Below, piece after piece: positions 1-12,500 of a stretch of DNA of 34,106 bases. Source of the DNA: Christensenella sp. UBA1242. Its GTDB lineage: Bacteria; Bacillota; Clostridia; Christensenellales; UBA1242. Location: contig DBWI01000021.1 of assembly GCA_002308915.1 (NCBI GenBank), positions 103,395 through 137,500 on the forward strand. The letters run 5' to 3'. Made by a program: the position numbers and the translations under genes. How positions within the stretch are numbered: the first letter of the stretch is position 1; the number at the start of each line of letters is the position of its first letter. Under the pieces are notes generated by a model, which was not told the DNA's origin, did not search any database, and saw only the letters and a program-made list of their open reading frames with translations.

Positions 1-3000
1 CTTCCATTTCACCAAATCTTTGACCACCAAACATTGCTTTACCACCAAGAGGTTGTTGTGTAACCAAACTGTAAGGTCCAGTTGAACGAGCATGCATTTT
101 GCTATCAACCATGTGGTCAAGTTTTAACATATATTTGTATCCAACAGTTGCAGGATGATCAAAAGGTTCACCTGTTCTGCCATCATACAATTGAATTTTT
201 CCATCTGCAGGGAAATTATTTGCAACCAACAACTCTCTAATTTGATCTGCATCTGCACCATCAAATACAGGTGTTGCAATCTTCCAACCAAGTGTTCCTG
301 CAACAAGTCCAAGGTGAACTTCAAGAACCTGTCCAACGTTCATACGTGATGGAATACCAAGTGGGTTCAACACAATATCAAGTGGTTGACCGTTAGCCAT
401 AAATGGCATATCTGCTTCTGGAAGTACACGAGAAACGACACCTTTGTTTCCGTGACGACCAGACATCTTATCACCTACAGAAAGTTTTCTTCTTTGTGCA
501 ACATATACTTTAACAAGCATATTTACACCTGGGTCTAATTCATCTTTATTTTTTCTTGAAAATACTTCAACATTAACAACAACACCGCCACGACCGTGTT
601 TTACACGAAGTGATGTATCACGAACTTCACGAGCTTTATCACCAAAGATTGCTCTTAAAAGTCTTTCTTCTGGTGTGAGTTCTGTTTCACCTTTTGGAGT
701 AACCTTACCAACAAGGATATCTCCTGGTCTAACTTCTGCACCAACACGAACAATACCACGTTCATCCAAATTCTTTAATGCTTCTTCACTAAGATTTGGA
801 ATATCTCTTGTGATTTCTTCATCACCAAGCTTTGTTGCTCTACATGGCATTTCTTCTACTTTTAATGTGATTGAAGTATAAACGTCTTCTTTTACAATTC
901 TTTCACTAATCAAAATAGCATCTTCAAAGTTATAACCTTCCCAGTTCATATAACCGATAAGAACGTTTTTACCAAGAGCAAGCTCACCGTTTTGTGTTGA
1001 GTAACCATCTGCCAAAAGATCACCTTTTTCTACTCTTTGACCCTTTACGCAATTTGGTTTTTGGTTATTACATGTATCTGCATTTGTTTTTTGGAATTTA
1101 ATTAATCTATAATCATCTTTTTCGCCATTATCTGTTGTAACTGTAATATAGTCAGCACTAACATAAGTTACTGTACCAGGACGCTTTGCAACAATCATAT
1201 CACCGCAATCCTTGGCAACTGGTCTTTCCATTCCAGTTCCAACAATTGGAGCTTCTGGTCTTAAAATTGGAACTGCCTGACGTTGCATGTTTGAACCCAT
1301 AAGTGCACGGGCTGAGTCATCGTTTCCAATAAATGGAATAAGTGATGTTGCAGCAGAAATAAATTGTCTTGGAGAAACATCCATATAATCAACTTTTTCT
1401 TTTGGAACTTCAACAATACCATTTCTGTATCTACAAAGAACACGGTCATTGACAAATCTTCCATCTTTGTCAAGTGGTTCAACTGCTTGAGCAATATAGC
1501 AAGTATCTTCTACATCCGCCATATAGTACTCATAACTCTTTTCAACAACACCTGTTTCTTTGTTAACTTTTCTGTATGGAGTTTCCATAAATCCATACTC
1601 ATTTATTTTTGCATATGATGTTAATGTGTTAATAAGACCAATTGATTGACCTTCTGGAGTTTCGATAGCACATATACGTCCATAGTGTGTATAGTGAATA
1701 TCACGAACTTCAGCAGAAGCTCTTTCTTTCTTTACACCTCCAGGTCCAACAGCAGAGAATTTTCTCTTTTGTGTTAAACCAGAAAGTGAGTTAATTTGAT
1801 CCATAAGCTGACTTAATTGTGATTGAGCAATAAAGTCTTTTAATGCTTTGTTAACTGGACGAGGGTTAACTATTTGAGAAGGTGTAACTTCACTAAGTTC
1901 TTTCCCTTGCAAAGTTTCCTTTATGTTTGCACCAAGCTTTTTTACACCAGCACGGAATGCATTTCCAATAAGTTCACCAACAGAAGCAACACGTTTGTTT
2001 GACAAGTGGTCAATGTTATCAATTTCACCAATGCCTTCAATCAAATCCAAGTAATAACTTATTGTTGCCAAAATATCATCCATTGTAAGTGTTGTAATCA
2101 TAAGTTCTTTGGCATTTGCTTTGATTGCTTCCAATCTCTTCTCTTTTGTTTTGTTCTCATTGAGAATTTGTACAAGTTTTGGATAGTAAACATCTTCCAA
2201 AATTCCAAGTGCTTGTTCATCACATGGGAATATTTTTGAAAGTTTAACTCTGTTGTTACCACGAATTAAATGACTTCTGCCATTAAGTTCAACAAATACT
2301 TCGTTAATTCCACTATCTTGTATTCTTCTTGCAACTTCAGCATCAATCTTCTCACCTTTTTTAACAACAACTTCATCATCAACAACAATATTTTGTGAAC
2401 TAACAAGTCCTGTGATTCTTGTTGCAAGAGAAAGTTTTTTGTTAATCTTGTATCTACCAACTCTGTTTACATTATAGTAAGCATCAGAGAAGAATAACAA
2501 ATTGATATAGTTTCTTGTGCTTTCTGCATTTGGGACATCTGCTGGACGAGTTTTTCTTGCAACTTCAATCAAAGCATCCTCTTGTGTTATTTGAGGTTCT
2601 TTTTCAATTATTTGCTTAATAAGTCTGTGTCCACCAAACATATTGATTATTTCATCATTTGTATAACCAAAACATTTCAAGAACAATCCAAGTGTTATCT
2701 TGTGAGAACGATCAAGAACAATCTTCAAAACTTCGTTGGCACCTTGTTCAATTTCCAACCACATACCATGGTTAGGATAAATTTGACCTTGAAGTGTTGA
2801 ATTGTCGTCTTTATCTCTTGTAAAATATACGCTAGGAGAACGTTGAACTTGACTTACAACAGTTCTTTCAATTCCGTTAAAAATAAATGAACCTTGTTCT
2901 GTCATAAGTGGTATATCGCCAAGATAAACTTCTTGATCAATAGCTTCACCACTATCTTCAATAACAAGTCTGGTTTTTACCTTTAATGGAAGAGCATATG

Positions 3001-3274
3001 ACATTCCTCTTCTTCTACATTCTCTGATATCATATTTTGGTTTTTCTGTCATATTGACATCAAGAAAATATAATTTTGCTTTTCCACTATAATCTGTTAT
3101 TGGTGAAAGTTCTTGCAAAATATCATAAATTCCATGATCCAAAAATTCCTTGTAAGGCTCTTTTTGAATTGCCAATAAATCTGGAAGGTCAGCAATTTCA
3201 TCTAGTTTTGAGAAAGTGTACCTTTCATTTTTGCCACATTTAATTTTTCTGAGCGCTGGCACATTTTGTTGCAT
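1..3274 (-). CDS. rpoB: DNA-directed RNA polymerase subunit beta (3' end truncated by window edge)
   Basis: This is the beta subunit of RNA polymerase, which forms the active-site cleft with beta' and binds the nascent RNA-DNA hybrid. The frame reads without interruption for 1091 codons from ATG at 3274. It is preceded by AAGGAG (3284-3289), nine bases upstream. Landmarks seen: N-terminus MQQNVPALRK, then a Bacillota-like beta1 lobe; rifampicin pocket at residues 485-513; ETPEGQSIGLINTL just after it; GDKMSGRHGNKG at residues 934-945, holding the conserved active-site lysines; and HARSTGPYSLVTQQPLGGKA starting at residue 1061. The frame is open at position 1 after FGGQRFGEME, so only about the last hundred residues of a typical Bacillota RpoB should be missing. 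rpoC would be expected next, outside the window. The gene has its own promoter and leader and follows a giant lipoprotein operon rather than rplL. The identification is certain; only the length of the missing end is unknown. Confidence 0.99.
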   Translation of the reverse strand, partial: MQQNVPALRKIKCGKNERYTFSKLDEIADLPDLLAIQKEPYKEFLDHGIYDILQELSPITDYSGKAKLYFLDVNMTEKPKYDIRECRRRGMSYALPLKVKTRLVIEDSGEAIDQEVYLGDIPLMTEQGSFIFNGIERTVVSQVQRSPSVYFTRDKDDNSTLQGQIYPNHGMWLEIEQGANEVLKIVLDRSHKITLGLFLKCFGYTNDEIINMFGGHRLIKQIIEKEPQITQEDALIEVARKTRPADVPNAESTRNYINLLFFSDAYYNVNRVGRYKINKKLSLATRITGLVSSQNIVVDDEVVVKKGEKIDAEVARRIQDSGINEVFVELNGRSHLIRGNNRVKLSKIFPCDEQALGILEDVYYPKLVQILNENKTKEKRLEAIKANAKELMITTLTMDDILATISYYLDLIEGIGEIDNIDHLSNKRVASVGELIGNAFRAGVKKLGANIKETLQGKELSEVTPSQIVNPRPVNKALKDFIAQSQLSQLMDQINSLSGLTQKRKFSAVGPGGVKKERASAEVRDIHYTHYGRICAIETPEGQSIGLINTLTSYAKINEYGFMETPYRKVNKETGVVEKSYEYYMADVEDTCYIAQAVEPLDKDGRFVNDRVLCRYRNGIVEVPKEKVDYMDVSPRQFISAATSLIPFIGNDDSARALMGSNMQRQAVPILRPEAPIVGTGMERPVAKDCGDMIVAKRPGTVTYVSADYITVTTDNGEKDDYRLIKFQKTNADTCNNQKPNCVKGQRVEKGDLLADGYSTQNGELALGKNVLIGYMNWEGYNFEDAILISERIVKEDVYTSITLKVEEMPCRATKLGDEEITRDIPNLSEEALKNLDERGIVRVGAEVRPGDILVGKVTPKGETELTPEERLLRAIFGDKAREVRDTSLRVKHGRGGVVVNVEVFSRKNKDELDPGVNMLVKVYVAQRRKLSVGDKMSGRHGNKGVVSRVLPEADMPFMANGQPLDIVLNPLGIPSRMNVGQVLEVHLGLVAGTLGWKIATPVFDGADADQIRELLVANNFPADGKIQLYDGRTGEPFDHPATVGYKYMLKLDHMVDSKMHARSTGPYSLVTQQPLGGKAMFGGQRFGEME
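1736..1822 (-). other. rpoB: Rifampicin-binding segment (cluster I) of RpoB with divergent residues
   Basis: Residues 485-513 read SQLSQLMDQINSLSG, then LTQKRKFSAVGPGG. Aligned by eye to E. coli 509-537 (SQLSQFMDQNNPLSE, ITHKRRISALGPGG), the changes are F514L, N518I, P520S, E523G, I524L, H526Q, R529K, I530F and L533V. Gln502 (codon 1769-1771) occupies the His526 position and Lys505 the Arg529 position. S512, Q513, D516 and S531 are conserved. In E. coli and mycobacteria H526 is a leading resistance position and R529 contacts the drug. Intrinsic reduced rifampicin sensitivity is therefore an inference. Confidence 0.93.
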
Positions 3275-3327
3275 TTGTTCAATCTCCTTGTATATTATTA
3301 TAAAATTGTTTTTTTACGTGAAAATAG

Positions 3328-3367
3328 CAAGCAAAATAGCACAGATTACCGCTGTGTTTATTGCTTG
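3328..3367 (-). promoter_or_regulatory. Stem-loop in the rpoB 5' leader
   Basis: In the transcript, CAAGCAATAAACACAG (3367-3352) pairs with CTGTGCTATTTTGCTTG (3344-3328) around a 7-nt loop. The result is a stem of about 16 bp with one bulge. It lies between the rpoB promoter and the ribosome-binding site, ending about 40 nt before the latter. No U-run follows directly, so it does not look like an intrinsic terminator. It could stabilise the mRNA or serve as a site for feedback or attenuation control. It matches no leader RNA family that I recognise. Confidence 0.6.
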
Positions 3368-3433
3368 TAATTTCAAATTATTAAATTAGAATATTCCCAA
3401 ATTTTTCACTATTAAAACAATATTCCACGAGAA

Positions 3434-3462
3434 ATTATACTTTATTGGTTATAAAAAGTCAA
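3434..3462 (-). promoter_or_regulatory. Sigma70/SigA-type promoter of rpoB
   Basis: On the minus strand, TTGACT (3462-3457) and TATAAT (3439-3434) are separated by exactly 17 bp, so only the sixth base of the -35 box differs from consensus. Transcription would start near 3427, giving a leader of about 150 nt before the rpoB ATG. The promoter begins about 29 bp after the upstream operon's terminator, so rpoB is probably transcribed independently of the lipoprotein operon. Confidence 0.87.
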
Positions 3463-3490
3463 CAATCATTTCAAAAAAAAATATTTTTTT

Positions 3491-3529
3491 AACAAAAAAG
3501 CCTTGGAAATTTCCCAAAGCTTTTTTGTT
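3491..3529 (-). terminator. Intrinsic terminator of the giant lipoprotein operon
   Basis: This is a near-perfect inverted repeat. In the transcript the arms begin AACAAAAAAGC and end GCTTTTTTGTT around a GGGAAATTTCC centre, with one bulge or mismatch. It starts 20 bp after the stop codon of the second lipoprotein gene. On the minus strand the stem is followed by an A7-TA tract and a run of T residues. The outer stem supplies its own A-run and U-run, so the element is formally bidirectional. No plus-strand gene ends here, so its working direction should be minus. Confidence 0.83.
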
Positions 3530-3548
3530 AGTTGTTGATTGATGTTAT

Positions 3549-6500
3549 TTACTCACATTTAAAGGTATTATACCCACAATCTTCTTCTACATTAGCCGTG
3601 TCTTCTAAAACAAAACACTTATTCACTCCAAAATCAACAAAGAATGAGCATGTTTGACCAGATATTGATAATACTGGGTTTGTTTTAATAACCTTCGACT
3701 TTAAATCAATACTTATAGTATCTGTACTACCCACCAACCAATACACATGAGCACATATTGATTTAGTATCACCAAGAGATCTTAAATCTTTTAATTGAAG
3801 CAATGTTGATATGTATATTATTGTATTTCCACCTTGTAAATTTATTGAAATGGACCTAACAATTTCCGAACTATCAATACGCTCTCCAGAATATACACAT
3901 CCCCCAAGAATACCACCAGCAAACACGTAACAATATATCTTATCGGTTCCATTTGAACTGTTGCTATTTTGGTTATCAGTTATCTTCCCATATACAGCCA
4001 CATTCGATTTTAAACAAACTAAAAATTGAGAATTATCAATATGTACAAGCCACTTAGTTTCTATTGAAGTAGTATAAACAGACATAAATCCAATAACTGA
4101 ACCAATATATAACATTGTTTCGTCATATGATGCTGGTTTTACTATCCTAATATCAACTGTACAATCCTGTAAATTAATTAGGTTTAGTGGAGATGCTTCA
4201 TTAGGATTATCAGGATTTTCTTTTGTTAGTTTTATTTTTGCTTCACTGTGAGAAATTTGTGTATTGATTATTTTTAATGGCTCATCATTTACATAATACT
4301 CATACGAGAAATTATATTCGCCAATCAAACCACCAACTTTTATACTACCATCAATATATTTACCAGCAAATCTACTATTTTGTATTGTCATATATTGTTC
4401 AACTCTACCAACAAATCCACCAACAGAACTTGGAATAATTGTACTTGTTGAATTTGAGAACACAACATTTTCATATACAACACAATTATCTATAGTATTT
4501 TTGCCACCACGACTAATTCCAGCAAGACCACCAACAGCCATTGGAACTTTGGGTACAATTCTAAATGGAATATACTCATAATAAGTATCAATTGGACTTT
4601 CGCTATATGTTGAACTTACATCACTATAATCCTGATATTCACCAATTACAACATTTTCGAGCTTGCCTTTTAAATCACCAACTAGTAATCCACCAAATGC
4701 ACTTGCTCTTACAAAGTTTTGATCATCATGAATTGGAACAAAGTTTATTTGTCTTACTGTAACATTTGTACCAATACCACCAAACATAAATCCAGCAACC
4801 ATACCTACTACTGCAACAACATTTGATATCTTGGCACTTTCTACAATACCTGTTCCACCAGCAAAACCTATTATACTACCTGAGTATGAAACAACTCCAT
4901 TATTAACTCCATTCTCATCATATAATATTTCTTCATTTAATGTAGTTTCTTCACTCCAATCACTTCTTGTACATGTTTGATATGCATTTGTTGAAACAGA
5001 AGATGTTACATCAATTATATCAAATGAGTTTATTGTTCTACCTAAAATTCCACCAACTACATTTTTGCCAAGTACAACAATACCATTCCTATTATACATG
5101 TAGCCATCAATATTAATTCCGTATGCATAGCCTCTACTAATAGTTCCAGCAAGAACACCAACATTAACAGCATTAGGTAAGTTGATATATTTTGGTGCAA
5201 GTGTTAAGTTTTGTATTGTTGCAAAATTAACACCACTACCAATTTGTGCAAAGTAACCACTTGAAAGTAATGATTCATTACTATTAATTGAGAAATTAGC
5301 AATCGTCATTCCATTGCCTTCAATGTAGCCATCCATTATATATTTATATAAAGCACTTGTTGTTAAACCATCTTTTTGATAATCTATGTCTTTTATAAAT
5401 CTATAATGTTGATTGTTTATGAACTTGTTACTGTCGCCAACGAATTTATCTTCAAAATCACTTGCAGATGAAATTATATATGGATTATATATACTACCCT
5501 CGCTATAATCACTATTAACAATTTCATAAGCATATTCTGTCTCACCAGTTTCTTCATTGTATTTTGTATTAACTTCATCAATAACCTTTATAGAATATGC
5601 AATAAGGTTTGGTGCAACAAGTTGAGGTCTATTTGAAACAAATGATTGAATAACTCCATTATTTCTATATGATGTTACCGCAACATTGACAGAATTCATA
5701 AAGTATTTTCTATAGTTAGTACCTCTTATAATATAATTATCACTCCTGAATGTCTCTTTGGTTGCAACATTAACATTTCTTGCATAAAACCAATTGCCCT
5801 TGTTTACATCATTATTACTATTGAATGCAAATCCAGCAAATATTTTCTCGTCGCTAATTGTGTATTGACCATTGTTATACTCGCTCTTATATCCCAATGC
5901 AAATTCAACAACATTGATTTTGTTTATACCTGAAATATATGCATTTGAAGTATTAATCATATAGTTGAAACTTGTCAAATTTGCATCTTCTAAATAATAA
6001 CATTCTTCAAATGAACCGCTATTTTGAATGACTACTGGATAGTTACTTGTATCTCTATCTGTCATCTTTGATGTTGTATAACATCTTGATACTTTCCCTG
6101 AGTTGTTGCATATAAATCCAGAAGTTAAAGATGACGAATTTACAGGGATATTTGCATAACAATCAGAAACATCTCCATCATTTGAATATATGAATGCACC
6201 AGCAATTGATGTCGCTTGAACAATATAGTCTCTGCTTGAAGCATACATTGTTGAACCACCAGTTGCAGTTCCTTCTATAAAGCTTGTTAATATCTTACCT
6301 GAGTTTATAACAGCAAAGCCTGCAGTTGCATTGTTAACGTTCGTACTTGAATTTTTGATCATACTTTGCTTTACATATGAACTTGCTATATGACCACTAT
6401 TAACACCAACAAATCCACCAAGACCACCACCTCTTCCTTCAATTCTTACATTAACTTGAGAGTTTGTGATATATCCAGAGTTGACAGCAACAAGTGGTGC

Positions 6501-9500
6501 AATATATGAAATGTCTGTGGCTTGAACAGGTGCATTGTTAACAACAATAAGGGAACTTTCATTTGCATAAGCGACTTTACAGTTTGTTATTACACCTTCA
6601 TTCTTTGCCGCTAATAAACCAAAATTGAATGCTGTTGTTAAAGTTTCATTTCTGAAAGTAAACATTGTTGTATCATCTTCAATTGACAATACTAAGTTGG
6701 CAACAATCATATTTTCATCAATTGTTTCAAATAAACCAAAATCGCTAATTGACAAATATTCTTGATATGCACCATGGAATATAATTTTTTTATTATTTCC
6801 ATCAAATTTAGCAAGTTTCACTTTTAAAGGAGTGAAATCTGAAGGTAAACTAATATTGTTCATTAATATGTAGTAATTGTCATCACTCATCTTTAACAAT
6901 TCTTCATATGAATAAATTGGCAAAGGATGCTCACTTGAAGTTCTTTGATTAACAGTAACATTAAATGAATAGATGTCCAAATCAGTAATATTTTGAGCTT
7001 GTTGCTCATCAATAACACTTACTATCAAATATCCGTTGTTATATTGTAATCTTGCATAAAAACCTAGTTTTACTACATTCTCTCCAACTCTTTTACCGGT
7101 AATATCATAACCATTGATTCCAAAATAATTACCTGTTACACCTTCTCTAGGATACATACTTTCACTAGTTAACATATTACCAATAAAGGTATTATTAACA
7201 GAATAATAGAAGAATGCATCATTCTTTATACTTTGTTTAAGTTCATTTACTGCATAAATAGCATCTGCGGCATATTCCATATATATTTTATCAATGATTA
7301 AATCTCTAACATCATATGCATTGCCTAAATTGATATAAATATCTCTATCATAGAACATTGTTGATAAATCATCTAGATTGTCAACTGTATATTCAACAAT
7401 TGTACAAACAAATGACTTCTTAACATCATCTGTCATTACTCCGTTAACAAGATGCTTGCCATAATATGTAACAACAAAGTCTATACCTTCATAATTGCCA
7501 CCAATATAACTAACTTCATTTGCTATCTGCAAGTAATAAGTACCATGGTCATAATATACATCTGCATATGGTGAAGATGTTTCAATTACTATATCGCTTT
7601 CTTGATAACCGCTTAATTGAACATCAAGAACGTAAGTATAACCTCTTGCAACATAATATGATAACTCGCTTCCACTTCTCGATTTTTTATTTGCAATTGT
7701 CACAGAAACAGCCTTGTCAATGGTTATCATTAAATCTTTTTGTTGTGTTGCATACAAGAGTTCGCCATCTTCATTATAGAAGTTAACATAAAGCGTTAAG
7801 GTGTCGCCGTCTAAAACGTTTGTTGTTAATCTGTATATAACATTAACTTCACCATTAGTTACTGAAGACTTCATAATCCTCATTCCATTAGGAATAAAGT
7901 ATGCCTCAGTTGACAAAACTTGTTTATTATATTCTTCTGAACCTGGCTTTAACAAACCAAATAAAACAACTTTTTCACCACTGATATTTGAATCAGCATT
8001 TGTTAATTCAATGTATGCATAATTTGCATATTCTGGTGCAACATTAATCTTCAATATGTTCGCTTGACCAGCTGTTGCAATTTGAGTTTCTGTTAATGTG
8101 TATCTTGTTGAATAGTAATAAGAAAGTGTTTGCTCATCTCTGATTTCTATTTCACCTTCATTGTCTGTGTATGAATAGTTCTTTACTATAATATTATTGA
8201 TTGGTTGTTCAATATATTTAATATTTAATGATTTGTTAACCAAATTGTTATTACCACTAAATACAAATTCATAATCACCAAGGAACATTCTGTAATCTTT
8301 TAGGAATGAATCATACTCATAATTCAATTCAAATGTGAAATCAACATAATATCTGTTGCCAGAAACAAATACAGGTTCTGTTACATCAATTACTCTGAAG
8401 TATTTGTGTATTACTTCCATACTTGTATCATCACTAAAATCAACATTATAGAATGAACTACCTGTAATATAATTAATTGATAATGCCAATTTATCTAAAC
8501 TATCATCGGTATTGTAATAAACTCTAAGACTAAGTGAATCGCTTGGAACAAGTGTGACATTTGATTTGTCAATATCAATATTATAAATACCTTGAGTGTA
8601 AGACATTTTTATATCTTGATAATATAAATCTTCACTTGTTGCTATATCTCCACTATATTCAATATATTCACCAATATAGTTTCTTCCATCAATTACCTGT
8701 AATGTTGCATATCTTTTTTGTCCATTTATTAATATATAAGGATATATTTTAATATTTTCACTTGATACAGAATTTTGAGCACCTGAGCCTCTGATAACTA
8801 TTGACCTACCTGATTGATTGACAATAACATATTCATTGCCAATAACATCAAACATCAATTCATTATTCTCAACCAAAGATAATCTCATGTTACCCACAAT
8901 CAAATCTCTTGAAACAAATTTTGGATAAAGAACTTCTGTATTTCTATTTGTTAATTGTAGTACATTATCTATACTATTATCTTTAAATATAATTTGACCA
9001 TCTGCAGAAGAATATAAATATACACTATCAACTTTGTTTATTACATAGCAAGTAATATCCAATTTGTCATCTCTATTATAAATTGATGACAATGTTAAAA
9101 CACAAACACCAGTTGATAAGATATTTAATTTCCCATATTCAGAAACAGTAATAATTGATGATGATTTTGATTCAATATTAATTGCAACAGTATCAGTAAA
9201 TATATTAGGAAAATCAATCACATTATACTTTTGTTGTATATATTTTTGTTCAGAGCTGTTTTTTGCTTCATAATATGATAAAACAATTGAATTATTAGGA
9301 TATCTTGTTTTGTCAATTGCATCTACAAGTGAAGGTCTTAGAACATGTGTATCTAATGCTATTTTTGCCATAACTCCAGAGGCATTTTTGATTACTTCAC
9401 CATAAAACTCATTTATTGATTCTAGTTTTTGAATACTTGTATCAACTGATGTTCTATAAACATAAGAATAAATCTTGTTAGATGCATCAACACTTGATGC

Positions 9501-12500
9501 AGATGCATAACCTATTATATTAACAGAAGCAGTCTCTGCAACAATCAAAGATGCATCTAGTCCAATAGCTCTACGATCATCTGTTGCTTGAACTATATTG
9601 TTCATTAATTCTGTATCTTGAAAAATACCAACAATACCACCAACATATTTTGTTCCACGAACAAATACTCTAGAAATATTATTTAATATTTTACTATTCT
9701 TTGAACAACCTGTTATGCCACCAACATTGCTTTCTGTTGCAGCTCTAATTCTTCCACTAGCGACAATATTAACAATGTTACCCATTTCATTATAACCAGC
9801 AACACTGCCAATATATGAACTATCTGATCGTGGATAATTGTTGTTATCATAACCAGTTACATTCATATATACATTGACATTTGTTCCGTAGTAGTTATAT
9901 TCACCTATTAAATTTTCTTTTCTAAATTTTATAAGACCAGTATTAACACCTACCACACCACCAAAATAATATTCCGCACTTAAATTAGCTTGAGTAAATA
10001 TCAATGAGAAAGAACTTGTGCTTTCCATGTAAGTCATAAGAGTTGAATTTGATGGATATGAATCATAATTTATTTTCATTACACCATTTGCACTAGATTC
10101 AACTTGTCTGCTATCTATTGGAGTTCCATTTCTTCTTGTTTCATTATCTTTATCAGATATTGTTTGAACAGTTTCGTTGTTAATACCTCTTTGTACTGTA
10201 TCTGAAATGATTAGATAATTATTTTTGCCAACCATTCCACCCACATAGAGTTTTTGATTTGAATTTGTTAAAATTGTACTATTATCTAATACAACTGTAA
10301 CATTTTTGATTAAACCATTATTTTCACCAGCAATTACACCAATATAACTATCATTTGTTGGTAATTCTATATTGATGTTGGCCTTTATTCTAAGATTCAT
10401 CAAATATCCAGTTTCTGATATTTTTGAGAATAAACCATAGTAATCAGCAGAAACATCTCTATATGGAGTAGAAATTGTAAAGTTGATAATTCCACCAACA
10501 TTTTCTACTATTGTTCCAGTTTTTGTATATCCTTTAATACCACCAGTAAGTTCACCAAGTGGACTAATAACTTCGCCACCCGCATCAATAATTGTGTCAA
10601 TTACATAATGCTTTGATAAGTCTATGTTTTTGAATTGTTCCCAAGTTCCAATATGAATTGGGCTGTTAATTCTACCATCACCAACATTGACTTCTATTTC
10701 TTTGTATAAATCATAACTGCTTGGATCATCTTTTTTGAAACTTGATGTTGGAATAATTCTAATAACACCACTTCCACCACCAGTACCAGAATATCTAACT
10801 CTAATTTCAGTTTGGTTGTAATCAACTGTAACCATAAATGCATTAGAAGATTGATCTGGTTCAAAATATACCACGAAGTTTTTGTTTGTTGCATTCAAAG
10901 GATAGATATATGGATATAGCACAACTTCATCATTTACTGCATCAAGATAAATACTGTCAACATAATTGTAAAACCAAATATTTTCTACTTCTACATATCT
11001 TTTTATATTAATTTTACATGTTGTAGATATAATTTTTCCATATTCTTTTATTCTTGCAGTAATCGTAAATGTCTTTGAGAATATTTGTCGACCATATTGG
11101 CTATCACATACAAATATTAAATTTTCTACATCAAATTCACCATAAATAACATCACCTGACTCGGTTAATATATATTTGTTAGGCTCACCAATTTTATTTT
11201 CTTTTGATACAGAAAATTCCCATTCTATCATACTTGGATCAACGACATCGCTTGCAACCTTGTCTCCAATCAATAATTTGAATGATACTCTTGACATAGG
11301 TTGGTCAACATATCCAAGTGCTCTTGCATCATAAACATCAACATCACTAGAATATGCGCCACTAACATCACTATTGTTTAATCCAATTAAACTCATTGTA
11401 GATATTGGTTCAAAGCATATAACATTAAAGTTATATCTATCCAAATCATCTCTTTCAACATCAACAATGGCAAAATCTTCGATTGTTTTCAAAACTAATA
11501 TTACTGTAATTTCATATCTATTATTATCGGCAACTAAAGATCTTATCTTTTTGCCTTCAACAGAAATTACATCTGGGTTTTCTGAAATAAATTCCAAAGA
11601 ATACATAGAATTATCTATGTTTTTAGGTAAAATATTTGGAATTATTTCAAATTCAGCAAGACCACGAAGAGCAACAACATCTAATGTGCTAACAACATTA
11701 CTTAATTGTTTGTACTCAACCATGGCAATTTTATCTGTGTTTGCAGCAGATGTATAGAGCCAGAAATTGTCTACATCTAACTCTTCTTTAACAACAATTC
11801 TTATTCTTGTTGAAACACCGCTTGCAAGAACTATTGTATAGTTTGCTTCACCAACACTTAGTGCTGTGATTTTTATTTGTGTTGTGTTGTATGTATTTTG
11901 TACAACAGAACAAATTGTTTTTGAATAATTATCAGATGATACATTTAATTCTCCAATGTATGCATCTTCTTCTAATAAAACAAAATCATCAAATACAACA
12001 GTTTCACCATTCTTTACATACAAAGTAGAATTCTTATACTTCTCTGTATCAAGACGGAACTCTGTTGGACTCTTATGAATTGTTGCAGAGATTTGATTTT
12101 GAATTGGTTGTTCAAGATAATCAGAAGAACAAACAAATCTCATAACAATTTGTTCTCCTAATTCAGCTGGAATTACTTTTCGTCCATAATATTCAATACT
12201 AGAAGATAAATCATCAAATATTTGGTCGTTTTCTAATTCCATATTTCTATACTTTACACAAATGTATTCTCTAACATCGTTGTAAGTTGTTGGTGTTAAA
12301 GTTACAATATGTGTTTCTGGATTTGTTGCTTTGAAATAGAATTCAATTTTAATACTATCGTAAATTGCCTCAATTGGCTCAATTGAAATCAAATCTTCAT
12401 GCACTTTTGAAATTGCACCATTATCAAACAAATCAACAGCAAATTCTTCTTCAATTCCACTAATTTTTAGATGTTTTGGAGCATAAACAACTTTTACTGC

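Noticed and set aside
1..3274. rpoB as a broken gene, because no single long closed frame is visible at the left edge
   Set aside because: The frame is continuous from ATG 3274 to codon 1091. It merely lacks its stop because the window ends.
3395..3425. A leader-peptide mini-frame (GTG, 7 codons) in the rpoB leader
   Set aside because: It has no ribosome-binding site, uses a weak start codon, and has no run of regulatory codons.
3549..3600. Sortase-type LPXTG anchor or C-terminal membrane anchor on either giant
   Set aside because: The C-termini end FKCE and GFYTEG, with no LPXTG-like motif, hydrophobic stretch or basic tail. Anchoring should be by the N-terminal lipid.
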